Of a DNA stretch of 64,000 nt, positions 36,798 through 46,547 are shown piece after piece (position 1 is the first letter of the stretch; every line of letters starts with the position of its first letter). Made by a program: the position numbers and the translations under genes. Source of the DNA: Koleobacter methoxysyntrophicus. GTDB taxonomy: Bacteria > Bacillota > Thermosediminibacteria > Koleobacterales > Koleobacteraceae. The stretch is taken from the NCBI RefSeq assembly GCF_017301615.1, contig NZ_CP059066.1, forward strand, positions 2,864,888 to 2,928,887. The letters are read 5' to 3'. The notes beneath the pieces are model-generated. The model saw only the letters and a list, made by a program, of their open reading frames with translations. It was not told where the DNA came from and did no database searches.

Positions 36798-38549
36798 TTG
36801 AAGAGCATTTTTACTCTGAAAGAATACTTCTATAAATATAAAAACATGTATATTCTGGGGATTCTGTGGCTCGTTATTGTCGATGGGCTGCAGCTTGCCA
36901 TCCCCAAGATCCTCGGCAGGATTACCGATGCGCTTCAGGCTAACGCGGTCACCAAAGCGGATATTGTAAAGTATGCCCTAGCTATAGTTCTTATTTCTAT
37001 AATGGTCGCCTTTTTTAGATTCCTCTGGCGGATGTACATTATTGGGGGTTCTAGGTATATGGAATATGACCTGAGGAACAGGTTTTTCTCCCATCTTCAG
37101 ACCTTGTCCCGGGAATTCTATGATGAACACAAAACCGGTGACCTTATGGCTCACGCTACCAATGATATTAACGCCATCCGGATGGCAACAGGCCCCGGGG
37201 TAGTTATGTTAATCGATGCCATATTTCTTTTCACAGCTATCATTATCTTGATGATCAAGACCATAGATGTGAAGCTTACCATTATTGCCCTCATGCCGCT
37301 GCCGTTTATGATATTCACAGTAACCCGGTTCGGAAGGATTATCCATAACAGGTTCATGAAGGTTCAGGAAGCATTTTCCAGGTTAACGGAGATGGTCCAG
37401 GAGAATATTGCCGGAATAAGGGTTATAAAATCATTCGTTCAGGAATCACAGGAAATTAAAGAATTTGATAGAATCAGCCGTTATAATGTTGAAATGAACG
37501 TCAGGCTCATAAAGGTATGGGGTTTTTTCTTTCCTCTTATTCAATTCCTATCATCTTTAAGCTTTATGCTGGTCCTGGGGTACGGCGGCATCCAGGTCAT
37601 TTATGGTGATATTTCTCTGGGGGATTTTATTGCCTTTAACAGCTACCTCCTGCTGCTACTATGGCCCATGATGGCTCTGGGCTGGGTTATAAACCTCCTG
37701 CAGAGGGGTGCTGCATCAATGGACAGGGTCAATACCATCCTCAATATATCTCCAGGAATAAAGGATGAACCGGATGTCGAAGATGTAAAAAATATAGAAG
37801 GGAGCATAAGTTTCAACCACCTCACCTTTTCATACAAAGATAACCAGCCTCTGGCCTTAAAAGATATAAATATTGAAATACCGCCCGGATACTTTCTTGG
37901 GATTGTAGGAAGGGTGGGCAGCGGTAAGTCTACTCTGGTTAAACTCCTTTTGAGGATATATAAAGTCGGAAATGGTGAAATCTTTATAGATGGAAAGGAC
38001 ATAAACAGGATGCCCCTCAGAATATTAAGAGAAAATATAGGCTATGTCCCCCAGGAAAGTTTCCTTTTTTCAACAACTGTAGGTGAAAATATTTCCCTGG
38101 GGAACCCTGAAGCCTCTACAGATCAAATCACCGCTGCTGCAAAAATTGCCCATATTTATGAAGATATCCTGGATTTCCCGAAGGGATTTGATACCCCTGT
38201 AGGGGAAAGAGGGATAACCCTTTCAGGAGGCCAGAAACAAAGGATAGCATTAGCCAGAGCCCTGATAAAAGACCCTGAAATCCTTATTCTGGATGATGCC
38301 CTCTCGGCAGTCGATACCTCTACCGAAGAAGCTATTTTAAAGGACTTAAAGGATTTTATGAAAGATAAGACATCAATAGTTATATCCCACAGAATATCTA
38401 CCATAAAGGACGCCGATGAAATTATATTCCTCGAAGAAGGCAGTATTGCTGAGAGGGGTAACCATCAGGAGCTTTTAAACAGAAAGGGTCTGTACTATCG
38501 GCTGTATCAGAAACAACTGCTGGAAGAAAAACTTGAACTGGAAGATTAA
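36798..38549 (+). CDS. Heterodimeric ABC exporter, subunit 1 (Asp in place of catalytic Glu)
   Basis: 583 residues from TTG at 36798, nine bases after GGGAGGA. Six membrane helices (~15-310), then the NBD: Walker A IVGRVGSGKST, signature LSGGQKQRIALARAL, Walker B LILDDALSAVD. The Glu after Walker B is Asp, marking the degenerate nucleotide site of heterodimeric exporters such as TM287/288 or BmrCD. Exports lipophilic drugs or lipids by family analogy. 14 bp upstream of the partner gene. Confidence 0.92.
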   Translation: MKSIFTLKEYFYKYKNMYILGILWLVIVDGLQLAIPKILGRITDALQANAVTKADIVKYALAIVLISIMVAFFRFLWRMYIIGGSRYMEYDLRNRFFSHLQTLSREFYDEHKTGDLMAHATNDINAIRMATGPGVVMLIDAIFLFTAIIILMIKTIDVKLTIIALMPLPFMIFTVTRFGRIIHNRFMKVQEAFSRLTEMVQENIAGIRVIKSFVQESQEIKEFDRISRYNVEMNVRLIKVWGFFFPLIQFLSSLSFMLVLGYGGIQVIYGDISLGDFIAFNSYLLLLLWPMMALGWVINLLQRGAASMDRVNTILNISPGIKDEPDVEDVKNIEGSISFNHLTFSYKDNQPLALKDINIEIPPGYFLGIVGRVGSGKSTLVKLLLRIYKVGNGEIFIDGKDINRMPLRILRENIGYVPQESFLFSTTVGENISLGNPEASTDQITAAAKIAHIYEDILDFPKGFDTPVGERGITLSGGQKQRIALARALIKDPEILILDDALSAVDTSTEEAILKDLKDFMKDKTSIVISHRISTIKDADEIIFLEEGSIAERGNHQELLNRKGLYYRLYQKQLLEEKLELED

Positions 38550-38563
38550 GGAGGGTATATAAA

Positions 38564-40645
38564 ATGCCCCATTTTCACTCCCATCATGATGAAGGTGATA
38601 TTGGAAAAGCCTATGATTCGAGATTAATGAAAAGATTACTTTCCTATGCCCGGCCTTTCTGGGGATGGATGGTAATTGCCATTTTTCTTCTGCTGGCTAT
38701 CACAGGAACCGAACTGGTAAGACCCTATCTCGTAAAAATGGCTATTGATAATTACATAACTGCCTATGACAGACCTTTAATTGCCGTTAAAGACAAAATA
38801 ATACCCGGTCGGGAGGTTATTAAGTTTCGCGGACTGGAACTGATAAGGGAAAACTATACCGATCATCAGCTGCCCGGTGAAAGGTATCAGCTCATACAGG
38901 AAAAAGGGGATTACATCCTTATTCATGGGGTAATCGACAGGAAAGGGGATTACACCGTTATAAAATCAGGGGATAACTATACGTTTATTTCCCCTGAGGG
39001 CATCAAATTTCCCGGCACAAAGGTTACACGGGAGGAACTAAAAGAACTCCGCAAAGGGGATATAAAGGGTTTAATAAATACAGGTATAATCTATTTCGGT
39101 ATTATCAGCCTGGGTTTTTTCTTGGGGTATCTCCAGATCTTTATCCTTCAGTATACCGGTCAGAAAATTATACATAATTTAAGGGCTGAGGTCTTTACCC
39201 ATCTCCAGAGGTTATCCCTTTCCTTTTTTGACAAAAACCCGGTAGGCCGCCTGGTTACAAGGGTTACAAATGACATCGAGACGTTAAATGAGATGTACAC
39301 AAGTGTTCTGGTTAATCTCTTTAAGGATATATTCCTGCTTTCAGGCATAATCATAGTAATGCTGAGAATGAATACACGTCTTGCCCTTATCAGCTTTTCC
39401 GTAATACCCTTCATATTCATCTCCACCTTTTATTTCAGGAAGCTGGCTAGAGAAGCCTACCGGCTCGTAAGGGTGAAGCTGGCAAAGATAAATGCCTTTC
39501 TTTCTGAAAATATTTCGGGAATAACTATTGTGCAGGTATTCAACAGGGAAGCGGAAAAAAACATGGAATTTGAACGGATTAACCGGGAACACCTAGAGGC
39601 GAATAAGAAACATCTGCTGGTATACGCCGTTTTCAGGCCTGTTATCGAATTCCTCCAATCGCTGGCTCTTGCCCTCATTATCTGGTACGGGGGTGGTAAG
39701 CTGCTTTCCGGAGAGCTCACTTTCGGAATCGTATATGCCTTTATAACCTATATAAATCAGTTTTTCCATCCGATAAATGAACTTACCGAAAAATATAACA
39801 TCCTTCAGTCTGCCATGGCATCGTCGGAAAGAATCTTTCTTCTGTTAGACCAAAAAGAGGATATAAAGAATCCGACAAATCCAAAGCCCCTGACCAATAT
39901 AAAGGGCGAGATAGAATTCAAACATGTTTGGTTTGCCTATAATGAAGGGGAATGGGTGCTAAAGGACGTCAGTTTTAGAATAAATCCCGGTGAAACCGTA
40001 GCAATAGTAGGCGCGACCGGAGCAGGTAAGACATCAATAATAAACCTCATCAACAGATTCTACGATGTGCAAAAAGGGGAAATCCTTATAGACGGCATTA
40101 ACATAAAGGATGTTAAAAAAGAGGACCTGAGAAAATACATTGGAATAGTTCTCCAGGATGTGTTCTTGTTTACAGGGGATATTAAATCCAATATCCGTTT
40201 GAGAAATCCCAAAATCACCGATGAAGAAGTAGTAAGGGCAGCTGAATACGTAAATGCCCATAAATTCATTGAAAGCCTTCCAAAAAAATATGATGAGGAT
40301 GTAAAAGAAAGGGGAGCAACCCTTTCGTCGGGTCAGAGACAGCTTTTGGCCTTTGCAAGGGCCCTGGCCTTTAATCCGGCTATTCTGGTTCTGGACGAAG
40401 CCACATCGAACATTGATACTGAGACGGAAATACTCATCCAGGAGGCATTATCCCGCCTAATTAAAGGCAGGACAACTATAATAATCGCCCACCGTCTTTC
40501 GACCATACAGAAAGCAGATAAGATAATTGTTCTCCATAAAGGGCGGATCCGAGAAATGGGAACCCATCAAGAACTCCTGGCCAAACATGGTATATATTAC
40601 AATCTCTACAGGTTGCAATATAAAGAAGATTTTAATGGCAAATAA
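38564..40645 (+). CDS. Heterodimeric ABC exporter, subunit 2
   Basis: 693 residues; ATG after AAGGAGGG. His-rich N-terminus (PHFHSHHDEGD). TM1 and TM2 are separated by an extra ~110-residue extracellular domain (~70-180, DRPLIAVKDKIIPG...), seen in the larger subunit of this exporter type. NBD: Walker A VGATGAGKTS, signature LSSGQRQLLAFARAL (second Gly replaced by Ser), Walker B LVLDEATSNID with the catalytic Glu. Its consensus Walker B and the partner's canonical signature form the active site; its own altered signature pairs with the partner's Asp site. Confidence 0.93.
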   Translation: MPHFHSHHDEGDIGKAYDSRLMKRLLSYARPFWGWMVIAIFLLLAITGTELVRPYLVKMAIDNYITAYDRPLIAVKDKIIPGREVIKFRGLELIRENYTDHQLPGERYQLIQEKGDYILIHGVIDRKGDYTVIKSGDNYTFISPEGIKFPGTKVTREELKELRKGDIKGLINTGIIYFGIISLGFFLGYLQIFILQYTGQKIIHNLRAEVFTHLQRLSLSFFDKNPVGRLVTRVTNDIETLNEMYTSVLVNLFKDIFLLSGIIIVMLRMNTRLALISFSVIPFIFISTFYFRKLAREAYRLVRVKLAKINAFLSENISGITIVQVFNREAEKNMEFERINREHLEANKKHLLVYAVFRPVIEFLQSLALALIIWYGGGKLLSGELTFGIVYAFITYINQFFHPINELTEKYNILQSAMASSERIFLLLDQKEDIKNPTNPKPLTNIKGEIEFKHVWFAYNEGEWVLKDVSFRINPGETVAIVGATGAGKTSIINLINRFYDVQKGEILIDGINIKDVKKEDLRKYIGIVLQDVFLFTGDIKSNIRLRNPKITDEEVVRAAEYVNAHKFIESLPKKYDEDVKERGATLSSGQRQLLAFARALAFNPAILVLDEATSNIDTETEILIQEALSRLIKGRTTIIIAHRLSTIQKADKIIVLHKGRIREMGTHQELLAKHGIYYNLYRLQYKEDFNGK

Positions 40646-40672
40646 AAAACCCGATTCAACGGGCTTTTTTAT
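40643..40672. terminator. Bidirectional terminator between convergent genes
   Basis: AAAAAACCCG ATTCAA CGGGCTTTTTT: symmetrical stem with A tract before and T tract after. It serves the exporter operon and lies within the last codons of the DUF4080 gene. Confidence 0.85.
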
Positions 40673-42443
40673 TAAGCTCCGGCAGGTTTATTTTATAGTA
40701 ATCAGCCCTTTTTATTATCTTTCCCCTGTCAAAATAATCAAACAGGACCACTGTAATCCCTCTGCTGATCCGTTTCTGTTTCTCATAACCCGTTATGTCA
40801 TACCCAAATATTTCGAAGTTGACCCTCTTTATTATCTCTTTCGGAGAAAGCCCTTTGTAATGGGGCAGATGACTTTCAATATTTCTTTCATTTCCCAGAA
40901 ATTCAAAACACCTATCCCTGAAATTTTCAATAGAATACAGGTTAAACCACCCAGGGATTTTTGGATAACGCTGACACAGCATGTAATCGAATTTCAGCAG
41001 GTCTTTTATTAGATCCAGGTTTCTAATCTCACGGCATTTACAAAAATCATAGAGAATTCTGTATAGGGCTTCATTGCTGTGGGAAACCCTGTATAATTTG
41101 TTTTCCTCCCAATAGCGGGCAAAACTTTCATAAAAATCAAAAGGCGTATTGAAATATGATTCAATAACATAATCCAGTGTTATATCAAATCTATGGGTAT
41201 TGGAATATTTTTCCACAAGATCTTCTATCATTTTGAGTTTTAGAATATCCTCGTATTTCATTACCCTATTACCCAGGACTTCATAAGGGGGGTTTTCTGT
41301 AAAAATATAACCGAATTCCCCGGCCCTTTTCCTCAATCCCGACCCCTTGAGAAGTTTTAGAAATCCCAGCTGCAGCCTCTCCGGTTTAAGTTCATAGACA
41401 TTATTGAAGGATTTTTTGAAAGTATTATAATCCTCTTCGGGAAGGCCTGCGATAAGGTCCAGATGCTGGTGTATATTCTTATATGAGGAAATCCGTTTAA
41501 CAGCACAAGCTACCCTGTCGAAATCCATTCTCCTGCTGATTATGTCATTGGTCCTTCTATTTGTTGACTGAACACCTATTTCAAACTGAAAAAGCCCTAC
41601 GGGAACCTCGTTTAAAAACCTTATCATATCCTCATCTAGAAGGTCAGCACAAATTTCAAAATGAAAATTGATTCCCCTCCCGTTGTCAAGGAGGAATTTC
41701 CATATCTCTACAGCCCTTTCCCTGTCACAGTTAAAGGTCCTGTCAACAAATTTTACCTGTTTCACTCCTGCCCTTATAAGGGTCAATAAGTCTGCTTTTA
41801 CCCTGGACATAGAAAAAAATCTTACACCTTTGAGCGTGGATGAAAGACAGTACTGGCAGTTGAAAGGACACCCCCGTGAAGTTTCGAAGTATACTATCCT
41901 ATCCTTGAAATATTTTAAATCACCGGTATAGGGCGAAGGGATTTCATCCAGATTCTGGGTAATACCAAAACCGGGGTTTGTAATAATTTCATTTCCTATT
42001 CTGTGTGTTAGGCCGGGAATATCGCATATATCCTGCTGTTCCCCAATGAAATTCCTCAGCAGCCTTTCGAAAGACCGTTCTCCTTCCCCTGAAATAATGT
42101 AATCAATAAAAGGGTTTTTCCGCATGACCTCTTCAGGGTCAAAGGAAACCTCGGGCCCGCCCATGATTATTACGGTTTCGGGCATTATTTTCTTGAAATT
42201 CCCCGCTATCTCAAGGATTTTAGGAAAGTTCCATATATAGCAGGAAAAGGCCAGGATATCGGGTGAATTTCTGTAAATCTCACCCAGTATCTTTTCAGGA
42301 TTGTCATTTATTGTAAACTCTTCTATATGGATCTCCAAGCCCTTATTATTGAGATATTCCTTACACCAGCTTTTTAAATAGCGAAGTGCTAGAGAGGAAT
42401 GAATAAATTTGGCATTGAGGGTAGAAAGAAGTATTTTCAGCAT
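40656..42443 (-). CDS. B12-binding radical SAM protein with DUF4080 domain
   Basis: 595 residues. N-terminal cobalamin-binding Rossmann domain (~1-140, LSTLNAKFIHSSLALRYLK, IIMGGPEVSFDP), radical SAM core (~170-390) with cluster motif RGCPFNCQYC, and a C-terminal DUF4080 domain rich in Tyr/Phe (~420-580, YDFCKCREIRNLDLIKDLLKFDY). Class B radical SAM enzymes do methylations or rearrangements on unactivated carbon; the substrate of the DUF4080 group is unknown. No neighbouring gene suggests one. Confidence 0.88.
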   Translation of the reverse strand: MLKILLSTLNAKFIHSSLALRYLKSWCKEYLNNKGLEIHIEEFTINDNPEKILGEIYRNSPDILAFSCYIWNFPKILEIAGNFKKIMPETVIIMGGPEVSFDPEEVMRKNPFIDYIISGEGERSFERLLRNFIGEQQDICDIPGLTHRIGNEIITNPGFGITQNLDEIPSPYTGDLKYFKDRIVYFETSRGCPFNCQYCLSSTLKGVRFFSMSRVKADLLTLIRAGVKQVKFVDRTFNCDRERAVEIWKFLLDNGRGINFHFEICADLLDEDMIRFLNEVPVGLFQFEIGVQSTNRRTNDIISRRMDFDRVACAVKRISSYKNIHQHLDLIAGLPEEDYNTFKKSFNNVYELKPERLQLGFLKLLKGSGLRKRAGEFGYIFTENPPYEVLGNRVMKYEDILKLKMIEDLVEKYSNTHRFDITLDYVIESYFNTPFDFYESFARYWEENKLYRVSHSNEALYRILYDFCKCREIRNLDLIKDLLKFDYMLCQRYPKIPGWFNLYSIENFRDRCFEFLGNERNIESHLPHYKGLSPKEIIKRVNFEIFGYDITGYEKQKRISRGITVVLFDYFDRGKIIKRADYYKINLPELNKKAR

Positions 42444-42675
42444 CAGAAAACTCCTTTAGTATAGATTTCTTTCATTATAACCATTTTATCAGCAGTTTTC
42501 AACTCCGCCCCTTTTCAACTTTAACACCTTTGAAAAATATTCTGTCTCTACAATTTTTTTGCATTTCTTGCATCCTTTAAACTTAAACAGCAGTATTAAA
42601 AAAGGATTTTTGCCTACTTTTGTCGAAATTTGATAGTGGAGAAATTGATCTATTGAGGAGGCAGAAGGAACAGTT

Positions 42676-43437
42676 ATGAAAAAGATAAAGGGTAACGAGC
42701 CAACAAAAATCCATATATTTACAGGCAATGCCATGATGATTTTTTCCCTTATGCTCTCCCTTGCCTTTAATAATATAATGCTTAACAGCTTCAATTATTT
42801 AAATGCAATCTCCGCAGGGAATGTTCTGGAAAAAAGGGCCGAGGTTTTTAATGAAAAGGCCAATCCTGTCCCCCTGAGGCAGGATATGAGCATATCTTCA
42901 AATATAACAGCCTATTTAAAACCGGGAGAGGAAATAACACTCCTTGAAGGAAGAAAAAACTGGTTCTATGTTGAAACAATTGACGGGAAAAAAGGGTTCA
43001 TTGATAACAGATACGTAAAAACTAACTACCTCCCGCCTATCAATTTTAATGGCGATTTTAAGGACAGAATCGTTTTATCCCAATCCAAACAGAGATTGTT
43101 CATAATCAGGAATAATAGGGTAGAAAAAGAATTTATAATTTCTTCAGGTTTAGATGATACCCCTACTCCTAACGGCATATTTATTATTGAACCGGGGAGA
43201 CGGGGAAGTTGGTTTTATTCAGAGAAATACAAGCAGGGCGGTAAATACTGGGTAGGTTTTAGAGGAAATTATCTCTTCCATTCTATTCCTATGGACAGGA
43301 ATCAAAATATAATAGCAGAAGAATTACAGAAAATTGGACAACCCGCATCCCACGGTTGCATAAGGATGTTGGTTGAAGATGCTGAATGGTTTTATAAAAA
43401 TATACCTGATGGGATGCCGGTCATAATAAGGCCGTAA
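42676..43437 (+). CDS. L,D-transpeptidase (YkuD) with SH3 domain
   Basis: 253 residues. N-terminal anchor helix (~15-45), bacterial SH3 domain (~60-115, NITAYLKPGEEITLLEGRKNWF), then YkuD domain (~130-253) with the catalytic motif HSIP...SHGCIRM (His and Cys). Builds 3-3 cross-links in peptidoglycan or attaches proteins to it. ATG start after GAGGAGGCAGAAGGA. The frame on the opposite strand at 42489-42794 is a shadow of this gene. Monocistronic, followed by a terminator. Confidence 0.92.
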   Translation: MKKIKGNEPTKIHIFTGNAMMIFSLMLSLAFNNIMLNSFNYLNAISAGNVLEKRAEVFNEKANPVPLRQDMSISSNITAYLKPGEEITLLEGRKNWFYVETIDGKKGFIDNRYVKTNYLPPINFNGDFKDRIVLSQSKQRLFIIRNNRVEKEFIISSGLDDTPTPNGIFIIEPGRRGSWFYSEKYKQGGKYWVGFRGNYLFHSIPMDRNQNIIAEELQKIGQPASHGCIRMLVEDAEWFYKNIPDGMPVIIRP

Positions 43438-43446
43438 TTCAAAAAT

Positions 43447-43492
43447 AAAAAACCTCCTTCCTTATCTATAATCCGGCAGGAGGTTTTTTTAT
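43447..43492. terminator. Terminator between L,D-transpeptidase and coaD
   Basis: AAAAAACCTCC ... GGAGGTTTTTTT: stem AACCTCCT/AGGAGGTT around a 20-nt loop, usable in both directions. Confidence 0.8.
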
Positions 43493-44074
43493 TTATTTCG
43501 TACCCTGAAATATTAGCTCCATCAATTCATCGTCATCAAGGTCATCCACATAGTATTTGGGACTTTCCCCTCTTTGAGCAAGACCTTCACCGTATTTATT
43601 CTTTATTTTTTCATAAATAAATTCGGAGACGATGGGTGGAACCAGAGAATTTACATTACCATGAAAGAGTGCTATCTCCTTTACTACACTCGAACTCAGA
43701 TATGAATACTTATTATTCGTCATCATAAAAAGTGTTTCAACTCCCGGAGACAGTTTTTTGTTAATCATGGCCATCTGAAATTCGTATTCAAAATCGGATA
43801 TTGCTCTCAGACCTTTTATAATTACTTGTGCTTTTTTGACGTTTGCATATTCCACTAATAAACCGGAAAAACTGTCTATCTCAACATTATGTAAATGTCG
43901 CGTTGATTCCCTTAACATATACATCCTCTCTTCAGTGCTGAAGAGATAATCCTTTTTAGGGTTTTTTAAAATAGCTACAATTAGATGGCCAAACAGCCTT
44001 GAACCTCTTTCTATTATATCCAGATGACCGTTTGTTACCGGGTCAAAGCTTCCAGGATAAATTGCCGTTCCCAT
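43493..44074 (-). CDS. coaD: Phosphopantetheine adenylyltransferase
   Basis: 193 residues. Nucleotidyltransferase motif [18 protein letters not shown] at the N-terminus, then [39 protein letters not shown]. It makes dephospho-CoA. The family is usually ~160 residues; here an acidic tail of ~33 residues ([20 protein letters not shown]) follows the last helix, function unknown. Fits the CoA-dependent ligases in the window only generally. Confidence 0.95.
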   Translation of the reverse strand: MGTAIYPGSFDPVTNGHLDIIERGSRLFGHLIVAILKNPKKDYLFSTEERMYMLRESTRHLHNVEIDSFSGLLVEYANVKKAQVIIKGLRAISDFEYEFQMAMINKKLSPGVETLFMMTNNKYSYLSSSVVKEIALFHGNVNSLVPPIVSEFIYEKIKNKYGEGLAQRGESPKYYVDDLDDDELMELIFQGTK

Positions 44075-44187
44075 TAATAGTCCCCCTTAGTTTCGCTTTT
44101 TTCTATAATCAAGAGCTTCTGACAGATATTATTATATATTAAAATATTGACCATTAGCAAACCTTTTTTTGGGACCGCTTCAGCTTT

Positions 44188-45135
44188 TTAGCAACTTTCA
44201 ATTTCCTTTAACAGCCTCCGGAAAATTTCTTTTACAGGCAAAATCTCAGAAATTTTGTATACATTTTCCCCTGAAAATATAAGGGCTTTGTTAAAGTCAC
44301 CATCCCTACATGCATTTACTAAAGCATCCATTATACAAAAATCCCGGGAACACCTCTTTAAGCACCCCACACAATTCTCTATAGGCAGACCTAAATCCGA
44401 TTCAAGTCTATCAATGAAGGGGCTTCTCAGCCCTCTTCCCGGTAATCCGACAGGGCTCTTTATCAAAACCACATCTTCCCTCTTTGAATCAACATACAGT
44501 TTTTTAAAAGCTTCAGAAGCATTAGACTCAACACTTGCTGCAAAACGGGTTCCCATCTGTACGCCGTCAGCTCCTAATTTTACTGCTTCGACTACATCTC
44601 TGCCTTCAATTATTCCTCCGGCAGCAATAACCGGTATCTTCACAGCCCCTTTCACTTCGGGAATGATATCCCATACTGAACGTTCGGTTCCCAGGTGGCC
44701 TCCCGCTTCTTTCCCCTCAACTACAACGGCAGATGCCCCCATCTTCTCAGCTAATTTGGCTAACCTATCTGAGGAAACTATCGGAACGATAGGCACATTC
44801 TTATCCCTACCCCATGAAAACATATCCCGCGAAAACCCGGCTCCTGAAAATACCAGGTCTATCCCCTCTTCAATTGCTGCCAAAACCAGTTTCGCAAATT
44901 CTCTTACAGCAAAAAGGACATTGACTCCAATAATACCTTTAGCCATTTCCCTGGCCTTCCTGATTTCCCGGCGCAGTTCATCAATTCTCATACCTGTCCC
45001 GGCTATTACGCCGATTCCTCCCTGCTGAGCCACAGCAGCTGCAAGTGGAGCTGTAGAGATCCGCACAGCCATGGCCCCCTGAACAATCGGAATTGGTGCT
45101 GTAAGATTACCTATCTTTAAAGCTTTTAATTTCAC
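44188..45135 (-). CDS. Nitronate-monooxygenase/FabK-like flavoprotein
   Basis: 315 residues from GTG at 45135 after GGGGGA. TIM barrel with FMN motifs IVQGAMAVRIST, VEGKEAGGHLG and GADGVQMGTRFAAS. A C-terminal Cys-rich extension (ENCVGCLKRCSRDFC) resembles a small metal or disulfide site and is found in anaerobe members. Could be a nitronate oxidoreductase-like enzyme or enoyl-ACP reductase II; no fatty-acid genes adjoin, so FabK is less likely. Confidence 0.8.
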   Translation of the reverse strand: MKLKALKIGNLTAPIPIVQGAMAVRISTAPLAAAVAQQGGIGVIAGTGMRIDELRREIRKAREMAKGIIGVNVLFAVREFAKLVLAAIEEGIDLVFSGAGFSRDMFSWGRDKNVPIVPIVSSDRLAKLAEKMGASAVVVEGKEAGGHLGTERSVWDIIPEVKGAVKIPVIAAGGIIEGRDVVEAVKLGADGVQMGTRFAASVESNASEAFKKLYVDSKREDVVLIKSPVGLPGRGLRSPFIDRLESDLGLPIENCVGCLKRCSRDFCIMDALVNACRDGDFNKALIFSGENVYKISEILPVKEIFRRLLKEIESC

Positions 45136-45260
45136 ACTATCTTTCCCCCAATTCAACGAACTACACTTATTTTACCTTACTGTTAACAAATAATCAATTT
45201 ATTTATTTTCCCGAACTCCATCCAGCTTTATCTGATAAAGGTAGCCGTATCGACTAATAC

Positions 45261-46547
45261 TTACTCTTCTGGTAGTGAATACCTTGTCATAAAGATTATA
45301 CCGGTTAAAACCAGAACTCCAGATATTGGTCCGCACAACTGCAACCCTAAAGGATTGGCCATGGTATAACCAAAGGTTTTGAACACAAGGGGCGTTACAA
45401 AGGAGGAAAGACCGATTACAATTTTAATAATCAGGCCCTGGGTGCCGAAAAACATCCCCTCCCTTTGCTGACCTTTTTCTATGCCGTCCCATTCGGCAAT
45501 ATCGGCAACTATAGCATTAGGAACTACAAATGTAGCCGATAATGGGATACCTGCTATAAGAACGATAACGGTTGCGGTAATCTGACCAAACAGGGTACCG
45601 AAAAAACCCGTGCTGATCAGAATAAATCCAAACATGATGGATGTCATGATCATTACGTTCTTTTTTCCGTACTTCAGGGTTATTCTAGGCAAAAGAGGGC
45701 TGAACACAACGGCGATAACAAAAGCACCAGCAATTAAAAACCCTGAACTTTCCGGTGGTATCTTTAAAAGAATCTCACTGATATAAGGCATTGCAATGGT
45801 TAACGTATTTATGCCGAACCAGATGGTCAGGTATGATATGAGGTAATAAATAAAATTCCTGTTACTTAAAGTCATCTTTAGCGAAGAAAACATCCCTGCA
45901 GGTCTTTTTGTAGTTTCCCTTACGGGTTCTTCCTTGATAAATAGGGGTGTTAAAAGGATGGTACCTAAAGCTATGAGGCCTAGGGTAATGCCCATGGTTT
46001 TGAAACCTGAAAATCTGATAATAATTCCTGAACCCGCTTCTGCAGCCATAACCCCTAAAACCTGAGTAATTCCCTGCATCATGGTTAAATTAATCCGCTC
46101 TTCCCTGGTTCTGGTTATCTCCGGGATTAAAGCAAGATACGGGGCAACAACAATAGTAAAAAATATAAAAAACAGGCTGAGCATAACGGTTAAGTAAACA
46201 AAATTCCAGATAGACTCCCTTCCGACAGGTGGAAACCATATGAGGATAAAGGTGAGGGTTAAAGGAAATGAACCGTACAGGATAAAAGGTATCCTTCTTC
46301 CCCTTTTATTCTTGCTTATATCGGAATAATAAGCTACAAGGGGATCGGCTATACTGTCAAATATCCTGGCAACAATCATGGCAAAACCAACAAATCCCAG
46401 GGGAACTAAAACTTTTAACCCCCCCTGGTTGGTTTCAGGTGGAGCATAAAAATACTGATACCACTTTACGGTGGTCTGCACGAAAATGGATATTCCCAGA
46501 TATCCCAGGGAATACATTAATAAAATAAACCTTTTCCTACCTTCCAT
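45261..46547 (-). CDS. GPH-family (MFS) sugar/cation symporter
   Basis: 428 residues from ATG at 46547, after TTAGGGGATGG; overlaps the end of the nitrilase gene by 11 bp. Twelve membrane helices; family motif ADPLVAYYSDISKNKRGRRIPF between TM2 and TM3 and a matching SKNKRGRR loop, WFGINTLTIAMPY and VVPNAIVADIAEWDG. GPH carriers import glycosides, pentosides, or hexuronides with H+ or Na+. Last gene of the glycosidase-nitrilase cluster, so it probably imports the cluster's substrate. Confidence 0.85.
   Translation of the reverse strand: MEGRKRFILLMYSLGYLGISIFVQTTVKWYQYFYAPPETNQGGLKVLVPLGFVGFAMIVARIFDSIADPLVAYYSDISKNKRGRRIPFILYGSFPLTLTFILIWFPPVGRESIWNFVYLTVMLSLFFIFFTIVVAPYLALIPEITRTREERINLTMMQGITQVLGVMAAEAGSGIIIRFSGFKTMGITLGLIALGTILLTPLFIKEEPVRETTKRPAGMFSSLKMTLSNRNFIYYLISYLTIWFGINTLTIAMPYISEILLKIPPESSGFLIAGAFVIAVVFSPLLPRITLKYGKKNVMIMTSIMFGFILISTGFFGTLFGQITATVIVLIAGIPLSATFVVPNAIVADIAEWDGIEKGQQREGMFFGTQGLIIKIVIGLSSFVTPLVFKTFGYTMANPLGLQLCGPISGVLVLTGIIFMTRYSLPEE

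Noticed and set aside
42489-42794. 101-codon frame on the minus strand
   Set aside because: It overlaps the start of the L,D-transpeptidase gene antisense; its segment mirrors that gene's anchor helix, with no ribosome site or known domain. A shadow.
44255-45028. 257-codon frame opposite the nitronate-monooxygenase-like gene
   Set aside because: Long but antisense to a conserved TIM barrel; low-complexity Ser/Pro/Thr content and no Shine-Dalgarno.
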